A stretch of 64,000 nucleotides of DNA from CAVRQM01 sp963732775 (lineage in GTDB: Bacteria; Pseudomonadota; Alphaproteobacteria; Acetobacterales; Acetobacteraceae): assembly GCA_963732775.1 (NCBI GenBank), contig CAVTAR010000001.1:1984001-2048000 (forward strand). Reading direction: 5' to 3'. Of this stretch, positions 36,742-44,915 are shown piece by piece; positions within the stretch are counted from its first letter, which is position 1; every line of letters starts with the position of its first letter. The notes below the pieces were generated by a model. It was not told the origin of the DNA and did not search any database. It saw only the letters and a list, made by a program, of their open reading frames with translations. A program made the translations under genes and the position numbers.

Positions 36742-37649
36742 TCGAGGCGGCGATGATCTGGAACGAGCCGAACAACAAGTCCCACTGGGACCTGGAGGCC
36801 GATCCGGGCTGGACGCGATTCGCCGAGATGGCGCGGCTCGCCGGCCAGGCGATCGAGGCGGAATCGCCCGGACTGACCCGGGTGCTGGGCGGCATCTCGC
36901 CGATCGACCCGGACTTCATGCGCCTCATGGCCGGCGCGCGGGTGCTGGACCATGTCGATGCCGTCTCGGTGCACGGCTTCCCGCTCGACTGGAACCACTG
37001 GATGCTGGACGAGTGGCCGCAGAAGCTCGCGTCGATCCGCGCGACCACGGCGCTGCCGGTCTGGGTGGGCGAGGTCGGCATCTCCACCTTCGGCGCCGAG
37101 GAGGTGCAGGAGTGGGGGTTGCGACGCACCGCCGAGCTGCTGGTCGGCCGTGCGCCGCGCATCCACTGGTACTCGCTCTATGACCTGCCGGCCGCTTGGC
37201 CGGCCACCACGCGCCACCGCGAGGCGGAGGGCTCCAGCTACTACCGGCATTTCCACATGGGGCTGCTCGACGAGCACGGCCGGCCGAAGCGGGCGGCGAA
37301 CATCTTCTCCGAGTTCGCGCCGGCGCTCGGCATCTGCCAGTGGTTCCATTTCGAGGATCACCGGCTCGACGACGCGGTGCGCTGGCTGCGCGACCTGGGC
37401 GTGCGGCAGTTGCGCACCGGGCTGTCCTGGGCCGACTGGGGCCGGCCCGGTGCGGCGGCGTGGTTCGACCGGCAGATGCGCGCACTCGAGGAGTTCGAGG
37501 TGACGGTGACGTTCTGCTTCACGCCGGAGGAGGAGGGTACGTGGGCGCACCACACCGCGCCGCCGACGCGGCCCGAGGCGTTCGCGGAGTTCTGTGCGGC
37601 GATGGTGCGCCGCTACGCGCCGGGCGTGCGGGAAGCCGCCGCGGCGTGA
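36738..37649 (+). CDS. clan GH-A glycoside hydrolase-like protein
   Basis: 303 residues. The N-terminus AAMIWNEPNNKSHWDLEADP carries the Asn-Glu-Pro acid/base motif of GH-A barrels (GH39/GH5-like); LPVWVGEVGIST contains the candidate nucleophile Glu. The usual first barrel strands before the NEP motif are missing, so the protein is short. There is no signal peptide, so it would act inside the cell. It may be a glycan-trimming enzyme or a non-catalytic relative. GTG 36738 overlaps the preceding stop. Confidence 0.75.
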   Translation: MIEAAMIWNEPNNKSHWDLEADPGWTRFAEMARLAGQAIEAESPGLTRVLGGISPIDPDFMRLMAGARVLDHVDAVSVHGFPLDWNHWMLDEWPQKLASIRATTALPVWVGEVGISTFGAEEVQEWGLRRTAELLVGRAPRIHWYSLYDLPAAWPATTRHREAEGSSYYRHFHMGLLDEHGRPKRAANIFSEFAPALGICQWFHFEDHRLDDAVRWLRDLGVRQLRTGLSWADWGRPGAAAWFDRQMRALEEFEVTVTFCFTPEEEGTWAHHTAPPTRPEAFAEFCAAMVRRYAPGVREAAAA

Positions 37650-38674
37650 GGCGGCTGCGTGTCCTCTCCGTCGCCTACCCGTTCGCGCCGGCCGGCCCGG
37701 ACGCGGTGGGCGGCGCGGAGCAGGTGCTGTCGATGATCGAGCGCGGGCTGGTCGCCCGAGGCCACCGCTCGGTGGTGGTCGCGTGCGCCGGCTCGCGCGT
37801 CGCGGGCGAACTGGTGCCCGTCCCGGCCGTCGCCGGACCGATCGACGAGGCCGCGCGGTCGGGCACGCACGCGGCGGTGCGGGCCGCCATCGCGGACGCG
37901 AGCGAGGCGGCGGACGTCGTGCACCTGCACGGGATCGACTTCGCCGCCTATGCGCCCACCGCCACGGCGCCGGTCCTGGCGACCCTGCACCTGCCGCCGG
38001 ACTGGTATGGTCCGGCGACGTTCTCGCCGCCGCCCGGCCGCTGGCTGCACTGCGTCTCGGCGGCACAGCACGCGGCCTGCCCGCCCTGCCCCGCCCTGCT
38101 GCCGCCGATCGCCAACGGCGTGGATGTCGCGTCGCTGCGCCGGGGCGCCACGCCGCGCCAGGCGTATGCGCTGGTTCTGGGACGGCTGTGCCCGGAGAAG
38201 GGGCAGCACCTCGCGCTGCGGGCAGCGCACGCGGCCGGGGTCGAGCTGGTGCTCGCCGGCTGCGTGTTCCGCTATCCGGCGCACGAGGACTACGTGGCGC
38301 GCGAGGTGGCGCCGCTGCTCGACGCGCGCCGCCGCTGGGTCGGGCCGGTCGGGTTTGAGGACAAGCGCGCGCTGCTCGGGGGCGCGCGCTGCCTGCTGGT
38401 GCCGAGCCTGGCCGCCGAGACCTCGTCGCTGGTGGCGATGGAGGCCGCCGCCTGCGGCACGCCCGTCGTCGCGTTCCGCGCGGGCGCGCTGCCCGACATC
38501 GTGCGCCACGGCGAGACGGGGTTCCTGGTGGACGACGCGGCCGGCATGGCCGAGGCGATCGGGCGCGTGGGCGAGATCAGCCCTGACCGCTGCCGCGCCG
38601 AGGCGCAGGACAGGTTCGACGCGGGACGCATGGTGGATGCCTACATCGCGCGCTACCGGGCGCTCGCCGCGTGA
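37646..38674 (+). CDS. GT4-type glycosyltransferase
   Basis: 342 residues, GT-B fold. GGAEQVLSMIERGLVARGH at the N-terminus, VVHLHGIDFAAYAP, LVLGRLCPEKGQHLAL for nucleotide-sugar binding, and ETSSLVAMEAAACGTPVVAF as the donor-site EX7E-like motif. The end GETGFLVDDAAGMAEAI is typical. GTG 37646 overlaps the hydrolase stop (GTGA). Confidence 0.88.
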   Translation: MRRLRVLSVAYPFAPAGPDAVGGAEQVLSMIERGLVARGHRSVVVACAGSRVAGELVPVPAVAGPIDEAARSGTHAAVRAAIADASEAADVVHLHGIDFAAYAPTATAPVLATLHLPPDWYGPATFSPPPGRWLHCVSAAQHAACPPCPALLPPIANGVDVASLRRGATPRQAYALVLGRLCPEKGQHLALRAAHAAGVELVLAGCVFRYPAHEDYVAREVAPLLDARRRWVGPVGFEDKRALLGGARCLLVPSLAAETSSLVAMEAAACGTPVVAFRAGALPDIVRHGETGFLVDDAAGMAEAIGRVGEISPDRCRAEAQDRFDAGRMVDAYIARYRALAA

Positions 38675-39639
38675 CGGTGCTGACGCTCGAGGTGCTGCGC
38701 GACGCTGCCGCGCTGCCGGCGCTCGGGCCGGCCTGGGACGCGCTCTGGCGTCGCTGCCCCGATGCCACGCCGTTCCAGCACCCGGCCTGGCTGCTGCCGT
38801 GGTGGGACGCGTTCGGCAGCGGCTCGCCGCGGCTGGCCGTGATGCGCGACGCGAGCGGACGGCTCGCCGGGCTGCTGCCGCTCTATGACCTCGTCGCCGA
38901 GGGCAAGGTGCTGCCGATGGGCGCCGGCCTATCGGACTACCTCGACGCGCTCGTGGCGCCGGATGTGCCGGGCGATACGGCGAGCGCGCTGGTGGCGGCG
39001 GCACTCTCGGGGTGCAGGTGGCCGTGCCACCTGCCCGAGCTGCCGCCGGGGGGGCCTCTGCGCGCCGCGCGGATACCGCCGGGATGGCGCGAGCGGCGGC
39101 ACGAGGGCGAGACCTGCCCGGTGCTCGACCCGGCCGCCATCCCGGCGCGACAGCGGCGCAAGCTGCGGATGGCGCGGCACCGGGCCGAACGGGCCGGCGG
39201 CGCCTTTGTGCAAGCGGCTGACGCGCAGAGTCTGCCCGACATGCTCGCGGTGCTGTTCCGGCTGCACGAGGCGGCATGGCGGGCGCGCGGCGAGGCGGGC
39301 GTGCTGGCCGACCCTGCCGTGCGCGGCTTCCACCTGTGCGCGCTGCCGCGGCTGCATCGCGCCGGGCTGTCGCACTTGCGGGCGCTGCACCTGGGCGGCG
39401 CCGTCGCCGCCGTGACCTACGCCCTGCAAGCGCCGGGGCGCGTGTTCTTCTACCTCGGCGGCTTCGATCCCGCGCGCGCCTTCGAGAGCCCGGGCACCCT
39501 GCTGCTCGGGGCGATGCTGGAGGAGGCGGCGGCAGACGGCATCGCGGAGTGCCACTTCCTGCGCGGGGCGGAGGCCTACAAATACGCCTGGGGCGCGCGC
39601 GACCGGCGCAACGCGCTGCGCATCCTGGAGCCGGCGTGA
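38671..39639 (+). CDS. FemAB/GNAT-like acyltransferase (BcsL/CelD-like)
   Basis: 322 residues. TPFQHPAWLLPWWDAFGSGS at the N-terminus, KLRMARHRAERAGGA in the middle and FLRGAEAYKYAWGARDRRNA at the end are typical of the group named after the cellulose-biosynthesis protein CelD. Such proteins acylate sugars or lipids. GTG 38671 overlaps the preceding stop. Confidence 0.82.
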   Translation: MTVLTLEVLRDAAALPALGPAWDALWRRCPDATPFQHPAWLLPWWDAFGSGSPRLAVMRDASGRLAGLLPLYDLVAEGKVLPMGAGLSDYLDALVAPDVPGDTASALVAAALSGCRWPCHLPELPPGGPLRAARIPPGWRERRHEGETCPVLDPAAIPARQRRKLRMARHRAERAGGAFVQAADAQSLPDMLAVLFRLHEAAWRARGEAGVLADPAVRGFHLCALPRLHRAGLSHLRALHLGGAVAAVTYALQAPGRVFFYLGGFDPARAFESPGTLLLGAMLEEAAADGIAECHFLRGAEAYKYAWGARDRRNALRILEPA

Positions 39640-40598
39640 CCGAGGACCCGGTGGCCGCGTTCCGGGCCGGACGCATCTCGGCCGAGGTGGCGCTCGCGCG
39701 GCTGCTGCTCGCGGGCGCGGATTGCCCAGCGCGCGTCGCCGGCGTGGCAGCGCTCGAGCGGGCGCTGGCGCGGCACCAGCATGCGTTGCCGGCGCTGCGG
39801 ACGATGCTGGCCGGCGTCGACCACGGGCAACGCCGCGACGTGGCGGGGATCGCGGCGATGTTCGATGCGGCGGTCGCATGCGCGCCGGAGGCGAGCGTGG
39901 CGCTGTATTCGCTCGGCGACCCGCAGACGCTGGCGCGCGCGACCGACGAGCTGGTGGACTGGCTGCGGGGAGAAAGCCTCGTCGGACCCGCGATGGACGT
40001 GCTGGACCTCGGCTGCGGCATCGGGCGGGTGGCCACGGCGCTGGCGCCGCATTGCCGCTCGGTGCTGGGCACCGACGTCTCCGAGGCGATGATCGCCCAC
40101 GCTCATGCCCACGCGCGCGCGACGCGCGGGGCGCCGCACGTGCGGTTCGAGGTGGCGGCGGGCCACGGCATCGCGGGCGGGGCGTTCGACCTGGTGCTGG
40201 TGGTCGACGCCATGCCCTACCTGATGCAGGCCGGGGTCGCCGAGGCGCACGTGCAGGGTGCGGCGCGGCAGCTGCCGCCGGGCGGCGCGCTGGTGGTGCT
40301 GAACCTGTCGTACCGCGGCCTGGATGCCGACCGGGCCACCGCCCGGGCCTGGGCCGCCGCCTACGGCTTGGCGCTGGAGACCGAGGCGGCGATGCCGTTC
40401 GCGCTGTGGGACGGCGCGGCCTTCGTGTGGCGCCGCACCGCCGAGGCGACCACGGCCGCACCGGCGAGCGCAGAGGCGAGGGAGCCCGCGAACACGGCAA
40501 GCTTCAGCTCGGCCACGCGGGTGCCGTCGGCGAAGGCGAGGTTGCCGATGAACAGCGACATGGTGAAGCCGATGCCGCACAGCACCGAGGCGCCGTAG
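39636..40598 (+). CDS. class I methyltransferase with 3-prime end overlapping nhaA
   Basis: 320 residues as read. SAM motif I is VLDLGCGIGRVATALAPHC, followed by VLGTDVSEAMIAHAHA and FDLVLVVDAMPYL. The domain appears complete at about FVWRRTAEA (near 40445). The last ~50 codons run antisense through the nhaA coding region and look like read-through rather than protein (SSATRVPSAKARLPMNSDM). GTG 39636 overlaps the stop of the acyltransferase; this is the seventh gene of the coupled cassette. Confidence 0.75.
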   Translation: MTEDPVAAFRAGRISAEVALARLLLAGADCPARVAGVAALERALARHQHALPALRTMLAGVDHGQRRDVAGIAAMFDAAVACAPEASVALYSLGDPQTLARATDELVDWLRGESLVGPAMDVLDLGCGIGRVATALAPHCRSVLGTDVSEAMIAHAHAHARATRGAPHVRFEVAAGHGIAGGAFDLVLVVDAMPYLMQAGVAEAHVQGAARQLPPGGALVVLNLSYRGLDADRATARAWAAAYGLALETEAAMPFALWDGAAFVWRRTAEATTAAPASAEAREPANTASFSSATRVPSAKARLPMNSDMVKPMPHSTEAP

Positions 40599-41605
40599 AC
40601 CAAAGGCCAGCTCAGCCCCTCGGCCAGGCGGATGAGGCGCAGGCGCGCGGCGAGCCAGGTCGTGCCGAACACGCCGACCTGCTTGCCCACGAACAGGCCG
40701 AGCGCGATGCCGGGCACCACCGGGTCCGCCAGCGAGCGCCACGAGAGGGCGCCGAAATCGAGGCCGGCGTTGAACAGGCCGAACAGCGGTATGACGCCGA
40801 ACGCGACCCACGGGTTGAGCGCGTGCTCCAGCACGCGGCCGGGGCTGTGGCCTTCCTGCATCGGCAGCACGAAGGCGACGGCGACGCCGGCCAGCGTCGC
40901 ATGCACGCCGGAGCGCACCAGGAAGCACCACAGCACGACCAGGCCCAGCAGATAGGGGATGACGGCGCGCACGCCGGCACGGTTCAGGCCGAACAACACG
41001 AGCCAGACGGCGGCGGCGCCCGCCAGCGCGGGCAGATCGAGCCGGCTGGTGTAGAACGCCGCGATCACCACGATCGCGCCCAGGTCGTCGATGATGGCGA
41101 GCGCGGTGAGGAACACCTTCAGCCCGGCCGGCACGGCAGGCCCGAGCAGGCGCAGCACGGCGAGCGAGAAGGCGATGTCGGTTGCCACCGGAATCGCCCA
41201 GCCACGCAGCGCCTCGGGCGAATGACGGCAGGCGGCGAGGTAGATCAGCGCCGGGACGATCATGCCGCCCAGTGCCGCGACCCCCGGAGCGGCGGCGCGG
41301 GACGGCGAGGCGAGCTGGCCCTCGGTGATCTCGCGGCGGATCTCGAGCGCGACCAGCAAGAAGAACAGCGCCATCAGCCCGTCGTCGACGACGAAATGCA
41401 GCGTCTCGGCGTACGTCCGGCTGCCGACAGAGAGCGCCACCGGCAGGTGCAGCAAGTGCTGGTAGGAGCCGGCGAACGGCGAGTTGGCCCAGGCGATGGC
41501 GACGATCGCGGCTGCGACCAGCACCAGGCCGCCGGCCGCCTCGCCGCGGATGAACGCGAGCAGGGCGGCGAGCCGGGGTGGTCCGGGCAGGAGGTCTCTC
41601 GGCAT
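40361..41605 (-). CDS. nhaA: Na+/H+ antiporter NhaA
   Basis: 414 residues with about 12 helices. Diagnostic segments are VATDIAFSLAVLRLLG and ALAIIDDLGAIVVIAAFYTS with the ion-binding Asp pair, MALFFLLVALEIRREITEGQ, and GIGFTMSLFIGNLAF. It exports Na+ in exchange for protons. The family core ends near 40443; the last ~28 residues (HTKAAPSHSANG and on) are extra and overlap the opposing methyltransferase. The start is ATG 41605. Confidence 0.93.
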   Translation of the reverse strand: MPRDLLPGPPRLAALLAFIRGEAAGGLVLVAAAIVAIAWANSPFAGSYQHLLHLPVALSVGSRTYAETLHFVVDDGLMALFFLLVALEIRREITEGQLASPSRAAAPGVAALGGMIVPALIYLAACRHSPEALRGWAIPVATDIAFSLAVLRLLGPAVPAGLKVFLTALAIIDDLGAIVVIAAFYTSRLDLPALAGAAAVWLVLFGLNRAGVRAVIPYLLGLVVLWCFLVRSGVHATLAGVAVAFVLPMQEGHSPGRVLEHALNPWVAFGVIPLFGLFNAGLDFGALSWRSLADPVVPGIALGLFVGKQVGVFGTTWLAARLRLIRLAEGLSWPLVYGASVLCGIGFTMSLFIGNLAFADGTRVAELKLAVFAGSLASALAGAAVVASAVRRHTKAAPSHSANGIAASVSSAKP

Positions 41606-41660
41606 GGCGGCTCCGATGTGCGGGCGCAACGGGTGATGCCCGGCCGCGTTGCCGGCGGCA

Positions 41661-42542
41661 ATGCAGGACATCGGGAACTCCGCCCGCACCTGGATCGCGG
41701 CGATGCGCCGGGGCGACTTCCCGGCGGCGTGGCGCATCGCCGACGCGGTGCTGGCGGCGCGCGACCCGGCGACCCGCGACGACGCGCATCTGCCGTACCA
41801 CCTGCGCTGGGTGTGGGACGGTCGCCCGCCGGACGGGCGCCACGTGCTGGTCCGCTGCTATCACGGGCTGGGCGACACGCTGCAATTCGCGCGCTATCTG
41901 GCGCCGTTGCGGGCGCGGGCGCGAAGCGTGACGCTGGAGGTGCAGCCGGCGCTGGCGGCGCTGCTGCACGGGCTGGCCGACCAAGTGGTGCCGTTCGACG
42001 TGGCGCGCCCGCTGCCGCCGGCGGCGGTGGATGTCGAGATCATGGAACTGGCGCACGTGCTGCGGCTGGTGCCGGAGGCGCCGGGTGCATGGCTGCGTGC
42101 CGCAAGCGCTCCCATCGCGTCGGGCGTATCGCTCTGCTGGTCCTCCGGCGCCTGGGACTGCGCGCGCGACGTGCCGCTTCCCGCCCTGCTCGACGCGCTC
42201 GGCAGTCCCGCCGGCCTGGTCAGCCTGCAACGCGGGCCGGCCAGCGCCGAGGCGGGCGCACCGCCGTTCGCCAACCCGGGCGACGACGACCCGGACGTCA
42301 TGCGCACCGCGCGGCTGATCCGCGGCAGCCGGCTGGTCGTCACCGTCGACACGATGGTCGCCCACCTCGCCGGGTGCCTCGGCGCGCCGACGCTGCTGCT
42401 GCTGCGGCACGAGCCGGACTGGCGCTGGGGCGAGGGGCGCGGCGCCTCGCGCTGGTATCCCTCGATCACCATGCTGCGCCAGGAGGCGCCGGGCGACTGG
42501 TCCGCGCCGCTCGCCGGCCTCAGCCGCCGAATGGCAGGTTGA
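41661..42542 (+). CDS. GT9-like/heptosyltransferase-fold protein
   Basis: 293 residues. VLVRCYHGLGDTLQFARYLA and the C-terminal RLVVTVDTMVAHLAGCLGAP followed by TLLLLRHEPDWRW match the glycosyltransferase-9-like domain found at the C-end of TPR proteins. The N-terminal ~60 residues are helical (WIAAMRRGDFPAAWRIADAV). It may extend lipopolysaccharide or another glycan. ATG 41661 is used; TTG 41649 is possible. Its last 23 bases overlap the convergent phosphatase gene. Confidence 0.75.
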   Translation: MQDIGNSARTWIAAMRRGDFPAAWRIADAVLAARDPATRDDAHLPYHLRWVWDGRPPDGRHVLVRCYHGLGDTLQFARYLAPLRARARSVTLEVQPALAALLHGLADQVVPFDVARPLPPAAVDVEIMELAHVLRLVPEAPGAWLRAASAPIASGVSLCWSSGAWDCARDVPLPALLDALGSPAGLVSLQRGPASAEAGAPPFANPGDDDPDVMRTARLIRGSRLVVTVDTMVAHLAGCLGAPTLLLLRHEPDWRWGEGRGASRWYPSITMLRQEAPGDWSAPLAGLSRRMAG

Positions 42543-43119
42543 CCCCGTCGACCTCGGAGTCGGTGGCGTGCAGGCGCACGATGCAGCGCGAGGCGGGGTG
42601 GATCACCATGCGGTGCATCAGGTCGAGCGGGGCGCCGAGCAGGCCCAGCACCATCGCCTTGATGACGTCGGCGTGGCTGACCACCGCCACCTCGGCATTC
42701 GGCCAGGCCTCGCGCAGCGCGCCGAGGCTGGCGAGCGCGCGGGCCTGCGCGCGCGCCATGGATTCGCCGCCGGGCACGCTGGCCAGGCCGCGATGGCGGT
42801 TCCAGGCGAGCCAGCGCGGATCGTCGTTCAGCACGCCGAACGCCTGCCCGGTCCACTCGCCGAAGTCGATCTCGTTGAAGCCTTCCTCGATCGCCACCGC
42901 CAGCTTGTGCCGCTGGGCGATCGCCGCCGCGGTCTCCTGCGCGCGCGGCAGCGGGCTGGCGATGACGGCGCGCAGCGGTGCGCCGGCCAACGCGTCGCCC
43001 AGCAGCCGCGCCTGCTGCTTGCCCTGGTCGTTGAGCGGCCAGCCCGGCGCCCGCCCGGCCAGGACGCGGCCGAGTGCGCCGGTGCTGGCATGGCGCACGA
43101 GGTGAACGGTGGTCGCCAC
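42520..43119 (-). CDS. histidine phosphatase family protein
   Basis: 199 residues of the phosphoglycerate-mutase-like fold. The catalytic motif is VHLVRHASTG; IASPLPRAQETAAAIAQ, FNEIDFGEWTGQ and VAVVSHADVIKAMV supply the other catalytic Arg, Glu and His. The substrate is unknown; the neighbour upstream on the same strand is inositol-3-phosphate synthase, so an inositol phosphate is one possibility. The AAGGAG Shine-Dalgarno grades into a CAAGG-repeat array. Confidence 0.85.
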   Translation of the reverse strand: MATTVHLVRHASTGALGRVLAGRAPGWPLNDQGKQQARLLGDALAGAPLRAVIASPLPRAQETAAAIAQRHKLAVAIEEGFNEIDFGEWTGQAFGVLNDDPRWLAWNRHRGLASVPGGESMARAQARALASLGALREAWPNAEVAVVSHADVIKAMVLGLLGAPLDLMHRMVIHPASRCIVRLHATDSEVDGVNLPFGG

Positions 43120-43130
43120 GTCGGGACGCT

Positions 43131-43180
43131 CCTTGCCTTGCCTTGCCTTGCCTCGCCTTGCCTTGCCTCGACCCGACCCG
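43131..43180. repeat. 5-bp tandem repeat upstream of the histidine phosphatase
   Basis: Eight consecutive ccttg/cctcg units followed by acccg units, in the 107-base gap between inositol-3-phosphate synthase and the phosphatase. On the coding strand the unit is CAAGG, which resembles a Shine-Dalgarno core and directly precedes the true AAGGAG. Confidence 0.85.
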
Positions 43181-43226
43181 ACGTGCCTAGCCGGGGCCGC
43201 GGCGCCACGCCAGCGCGACGGCTGGT

Positions 43227-44309
43227 CTACCGGGCCGGTTCGCCGTCAATGAATGCCTCGGTGCGTCGCCGGGCCTCCTCGTCGGTGAACTGCTCGGGCG
43301 GGCTTTTCATGAACCAGGCGCTCGGCCCGACCAGCGCGCCGCCCTGCCCGCGGTCCAGGCCGAGGCGGGCGCAGCGCACCGCGTCGATCACCACACCGGC
43401 GGAGTTCGGGCTGTCCCAGACCTCGAGCTTGAGCTCGACGTTCAGCGGCACGTTGCCGAACGTCGTCCCCTCCAGGCGAATGTACGCCCATTTGCGGTCG
43501 TGCAGCCACGGCACGTGGTCGCTTGGGCCGACATGCACGTCGCCCGCGTCGAGCGGCGCGTCGAGCTGGCTCGTCACCGCACGAGTCTTGGACAGCTTCT
43601 TGCTCTCGAGCCGCTCGCGCTCCAGCATGTTCTGGAAATCCGTGTTGCCGCCGAAATTGAGCTGGTAGGTGCGGTCGAGCCGTACCCCGCGCTCGCGGAA
43701 CAGGTTGGCCAGCACGCGATGCACGATGGTGGCACCCACCTGGCTCTTGATGTCGTCGCCGATGATCGGCAGGCGTGCCTGCTCGAAGCGGGCGCGCCAG
43801 GCGGGGTCGCTCGCGATGAACACCGGGATGCAGTTGACGAAGGCGCAGCCGGCGGCGAGCGCCTGCTCGGCGTAGTACCGCGTCGCCTGCTCGGAGCCGA
43901 CCGGGAGATAGGAGACCAGCACCTCGGTGCCGCTGTCGCGCAGCGCGCGCGCCACGTCGACCACGGGTGCGGCGCTCTCGGCCACCACGTCACGGAGGTA
44001 GCGGCCGATGCCGTCGAGCGTCGGGCCGCGCTGCACGGTGACGCCGCTGAGCGGCACCTCGGCGAAGACGTGCGTGTTGTTGGGCGTGGCGCCGATCGCC
44101 TCGGCGAGGTCGCGGCCGACCTTGCCCTCGGCCACGTCGAAGGCGGCGACGAATGCCACGTCGCCGACCCGGTAGCCGCCGAGGTCGGGGTGCATCAGGC
44201 CCGGGATCTGCTGGTTGCTGGCGGCGTCGCGGTAGAACTCCACGCCCTGCACCAGCGAGGAGGCGCAGTTGCCGACCCCCACGACGGCGACCCTGATCTG
44301 GTTCCCCAT
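43227..44309 (-). CDS. inositol-3-phosphate synthase
   Basis: 360 residues. It converts glucose-6-phosphate to inositol-3-phosphate using NAD. The NAD-binding N-terminus reads VAVVGVGNCASSLVQGVEFY; the family motifs GDDIKSQVGATIVHRVLANL, LNFGGNTDFQNMLERERLES and KSPPEQFTDEEARR are clear and of the short prokaryotic type. ATG 44309. It is divergent from a small-protein pair, with an inverted repeat between. Confidence 0.92.
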   Translation of the reverse strand: MGNQIRVAVVGVGNCASSLVQGVEFYRDAASNQQIPGLMHPDLGGYRVGDVAFVAAFDVAEGKVGRDLAEAIGATPNNTHVFAEVPLSGVTVQRGPTLDGIGRYLRDVVAESAAPVVDVARALRDSGTEVLVSYLPVGSEQATRYYAEQALAAGCAFVNCIPVFIASDPAWRARFEQARLPIIGDDIKSQVGATIVHRVLANLFRERGVRLDRTYQLNFGGNTDFQNMLERERLESKKLSKTRAVTSQLDAPLDAGDVHVGPSDHVPWLHDRKWAYIRLEGTTFGNVPLNVELKLEVWDSPNSAGVVIDAVRCARLGLDRGQGGALVGPSAWFMKSPPEQFTDEEARRRTEAFIDGEPAR

Positions 44310-44374
44310 GCCTTGCCCGACCCTTCGTTGCGCTCGGCAACGCGACCCAACCGGGCCGGTTGCATCGCGGGCCG

Positions 44375-44399
44375 CAACCGCTGGCCGCGTCAGCGGTTG
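44375..44399. promoter_or_regulatory. inverted repeat between divergent genes
   Basis: Perfect 8-base arms caaccgct and agcggttg around a 9-base spacer, 25 bases before the small-protein gene and 65 bases before the inositol-phosphate synthase start. A possible operator shared by both promoters. Confidence 0.35.
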
Positions 44400-44424
44400 T
44401 GGGGTGGTTGTGGAGGACATCGGC

Positions 44425-44625
44425 ATGAGCGGAAAGAACCTGTCGCGCGACGCGGAGACGGCGGAAGAGGCGCGCCACGTCGCCGAGGACGCGGTGGAGG
44501 CCGCCGAGCACGGCGACATGCAGGAGGCGCGCTTCCTCGCCCAGGAGGCGGAGGCGCTCGACCCGGAGGCGGCGGGCGAGGTGCTCGACCGCAGCCCGAT
44601 CAGGGCCGCGGAGAAGCAGCGATGA
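44425..44625 (+). CDS. small acidic helical protein
   Basis: 66 residues, strongly acidic and Ala/Glu-rich (EEARHVAEDAVEAAEHGDMQ), predicted all-helical. ATG 44425 follows GGAGG with good spacing. It overlaps the next gene by four bases (ATGA). No known family. Confidence 0.65.
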   Translation: MSGKNLSRDAETAEEARHVAEDAVEAAEHGDMQEARFLAQEAEALDPEAAGEVLDRSPIRAAEKQR

Positions 44626-44897
44626 GCAGCAGCAAGACCACGACCGACCACAAGGAGATCCAGCACTGGGCCACCGCGCGCGGCGGCCGGCCCAGCGTGG
44701 TGCACGGCACCGAGGGTGCCGACGGCGAGGGCATCCTGCGCTTCGACTTCCGCGAGAAGGACGACAAGCTCGACGAGGTGGACTGGGACACGTTCTTCGA
44801 GACCTTCGACGACCGCGGCCTTGCCCTGCTCTACCAGGACAAGACGGCCGACGGGCACACCAGCCGGTTCTTCAAGTTCGTGAAGCGGGAGGGGTAG
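44622..44897 (+). CDS. conserved small protein, often misnamed as glucan branching enzyme
   Basis: 91 residues, with HKEIQHWATARGGRPSVVHG, ILRFDFREKDDKL, VDWDTFFETFDDRGLALLYQ and DKTADGHTSRFFKFV. From memory, this widespread alphaproteobacterial family is sometimes labelled 1,4-alpha-glucan branching enzyme, but it is far too small and has no GH13 motif. The role is unknown. It is coupled to the upstream acidic protein. Confidence 0.75.
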   Translation: MSSSKTTTDHKEIQHWATARGGRPSVVHGTEGADGEGILRFDFREKDDKLDEVDWDTFFETFDDRGLALLYQDKTADGHTSRFFKFVKREG

Positions 44898-44915
44898 CCG
44901 GTTCCGGCCGGAGCG

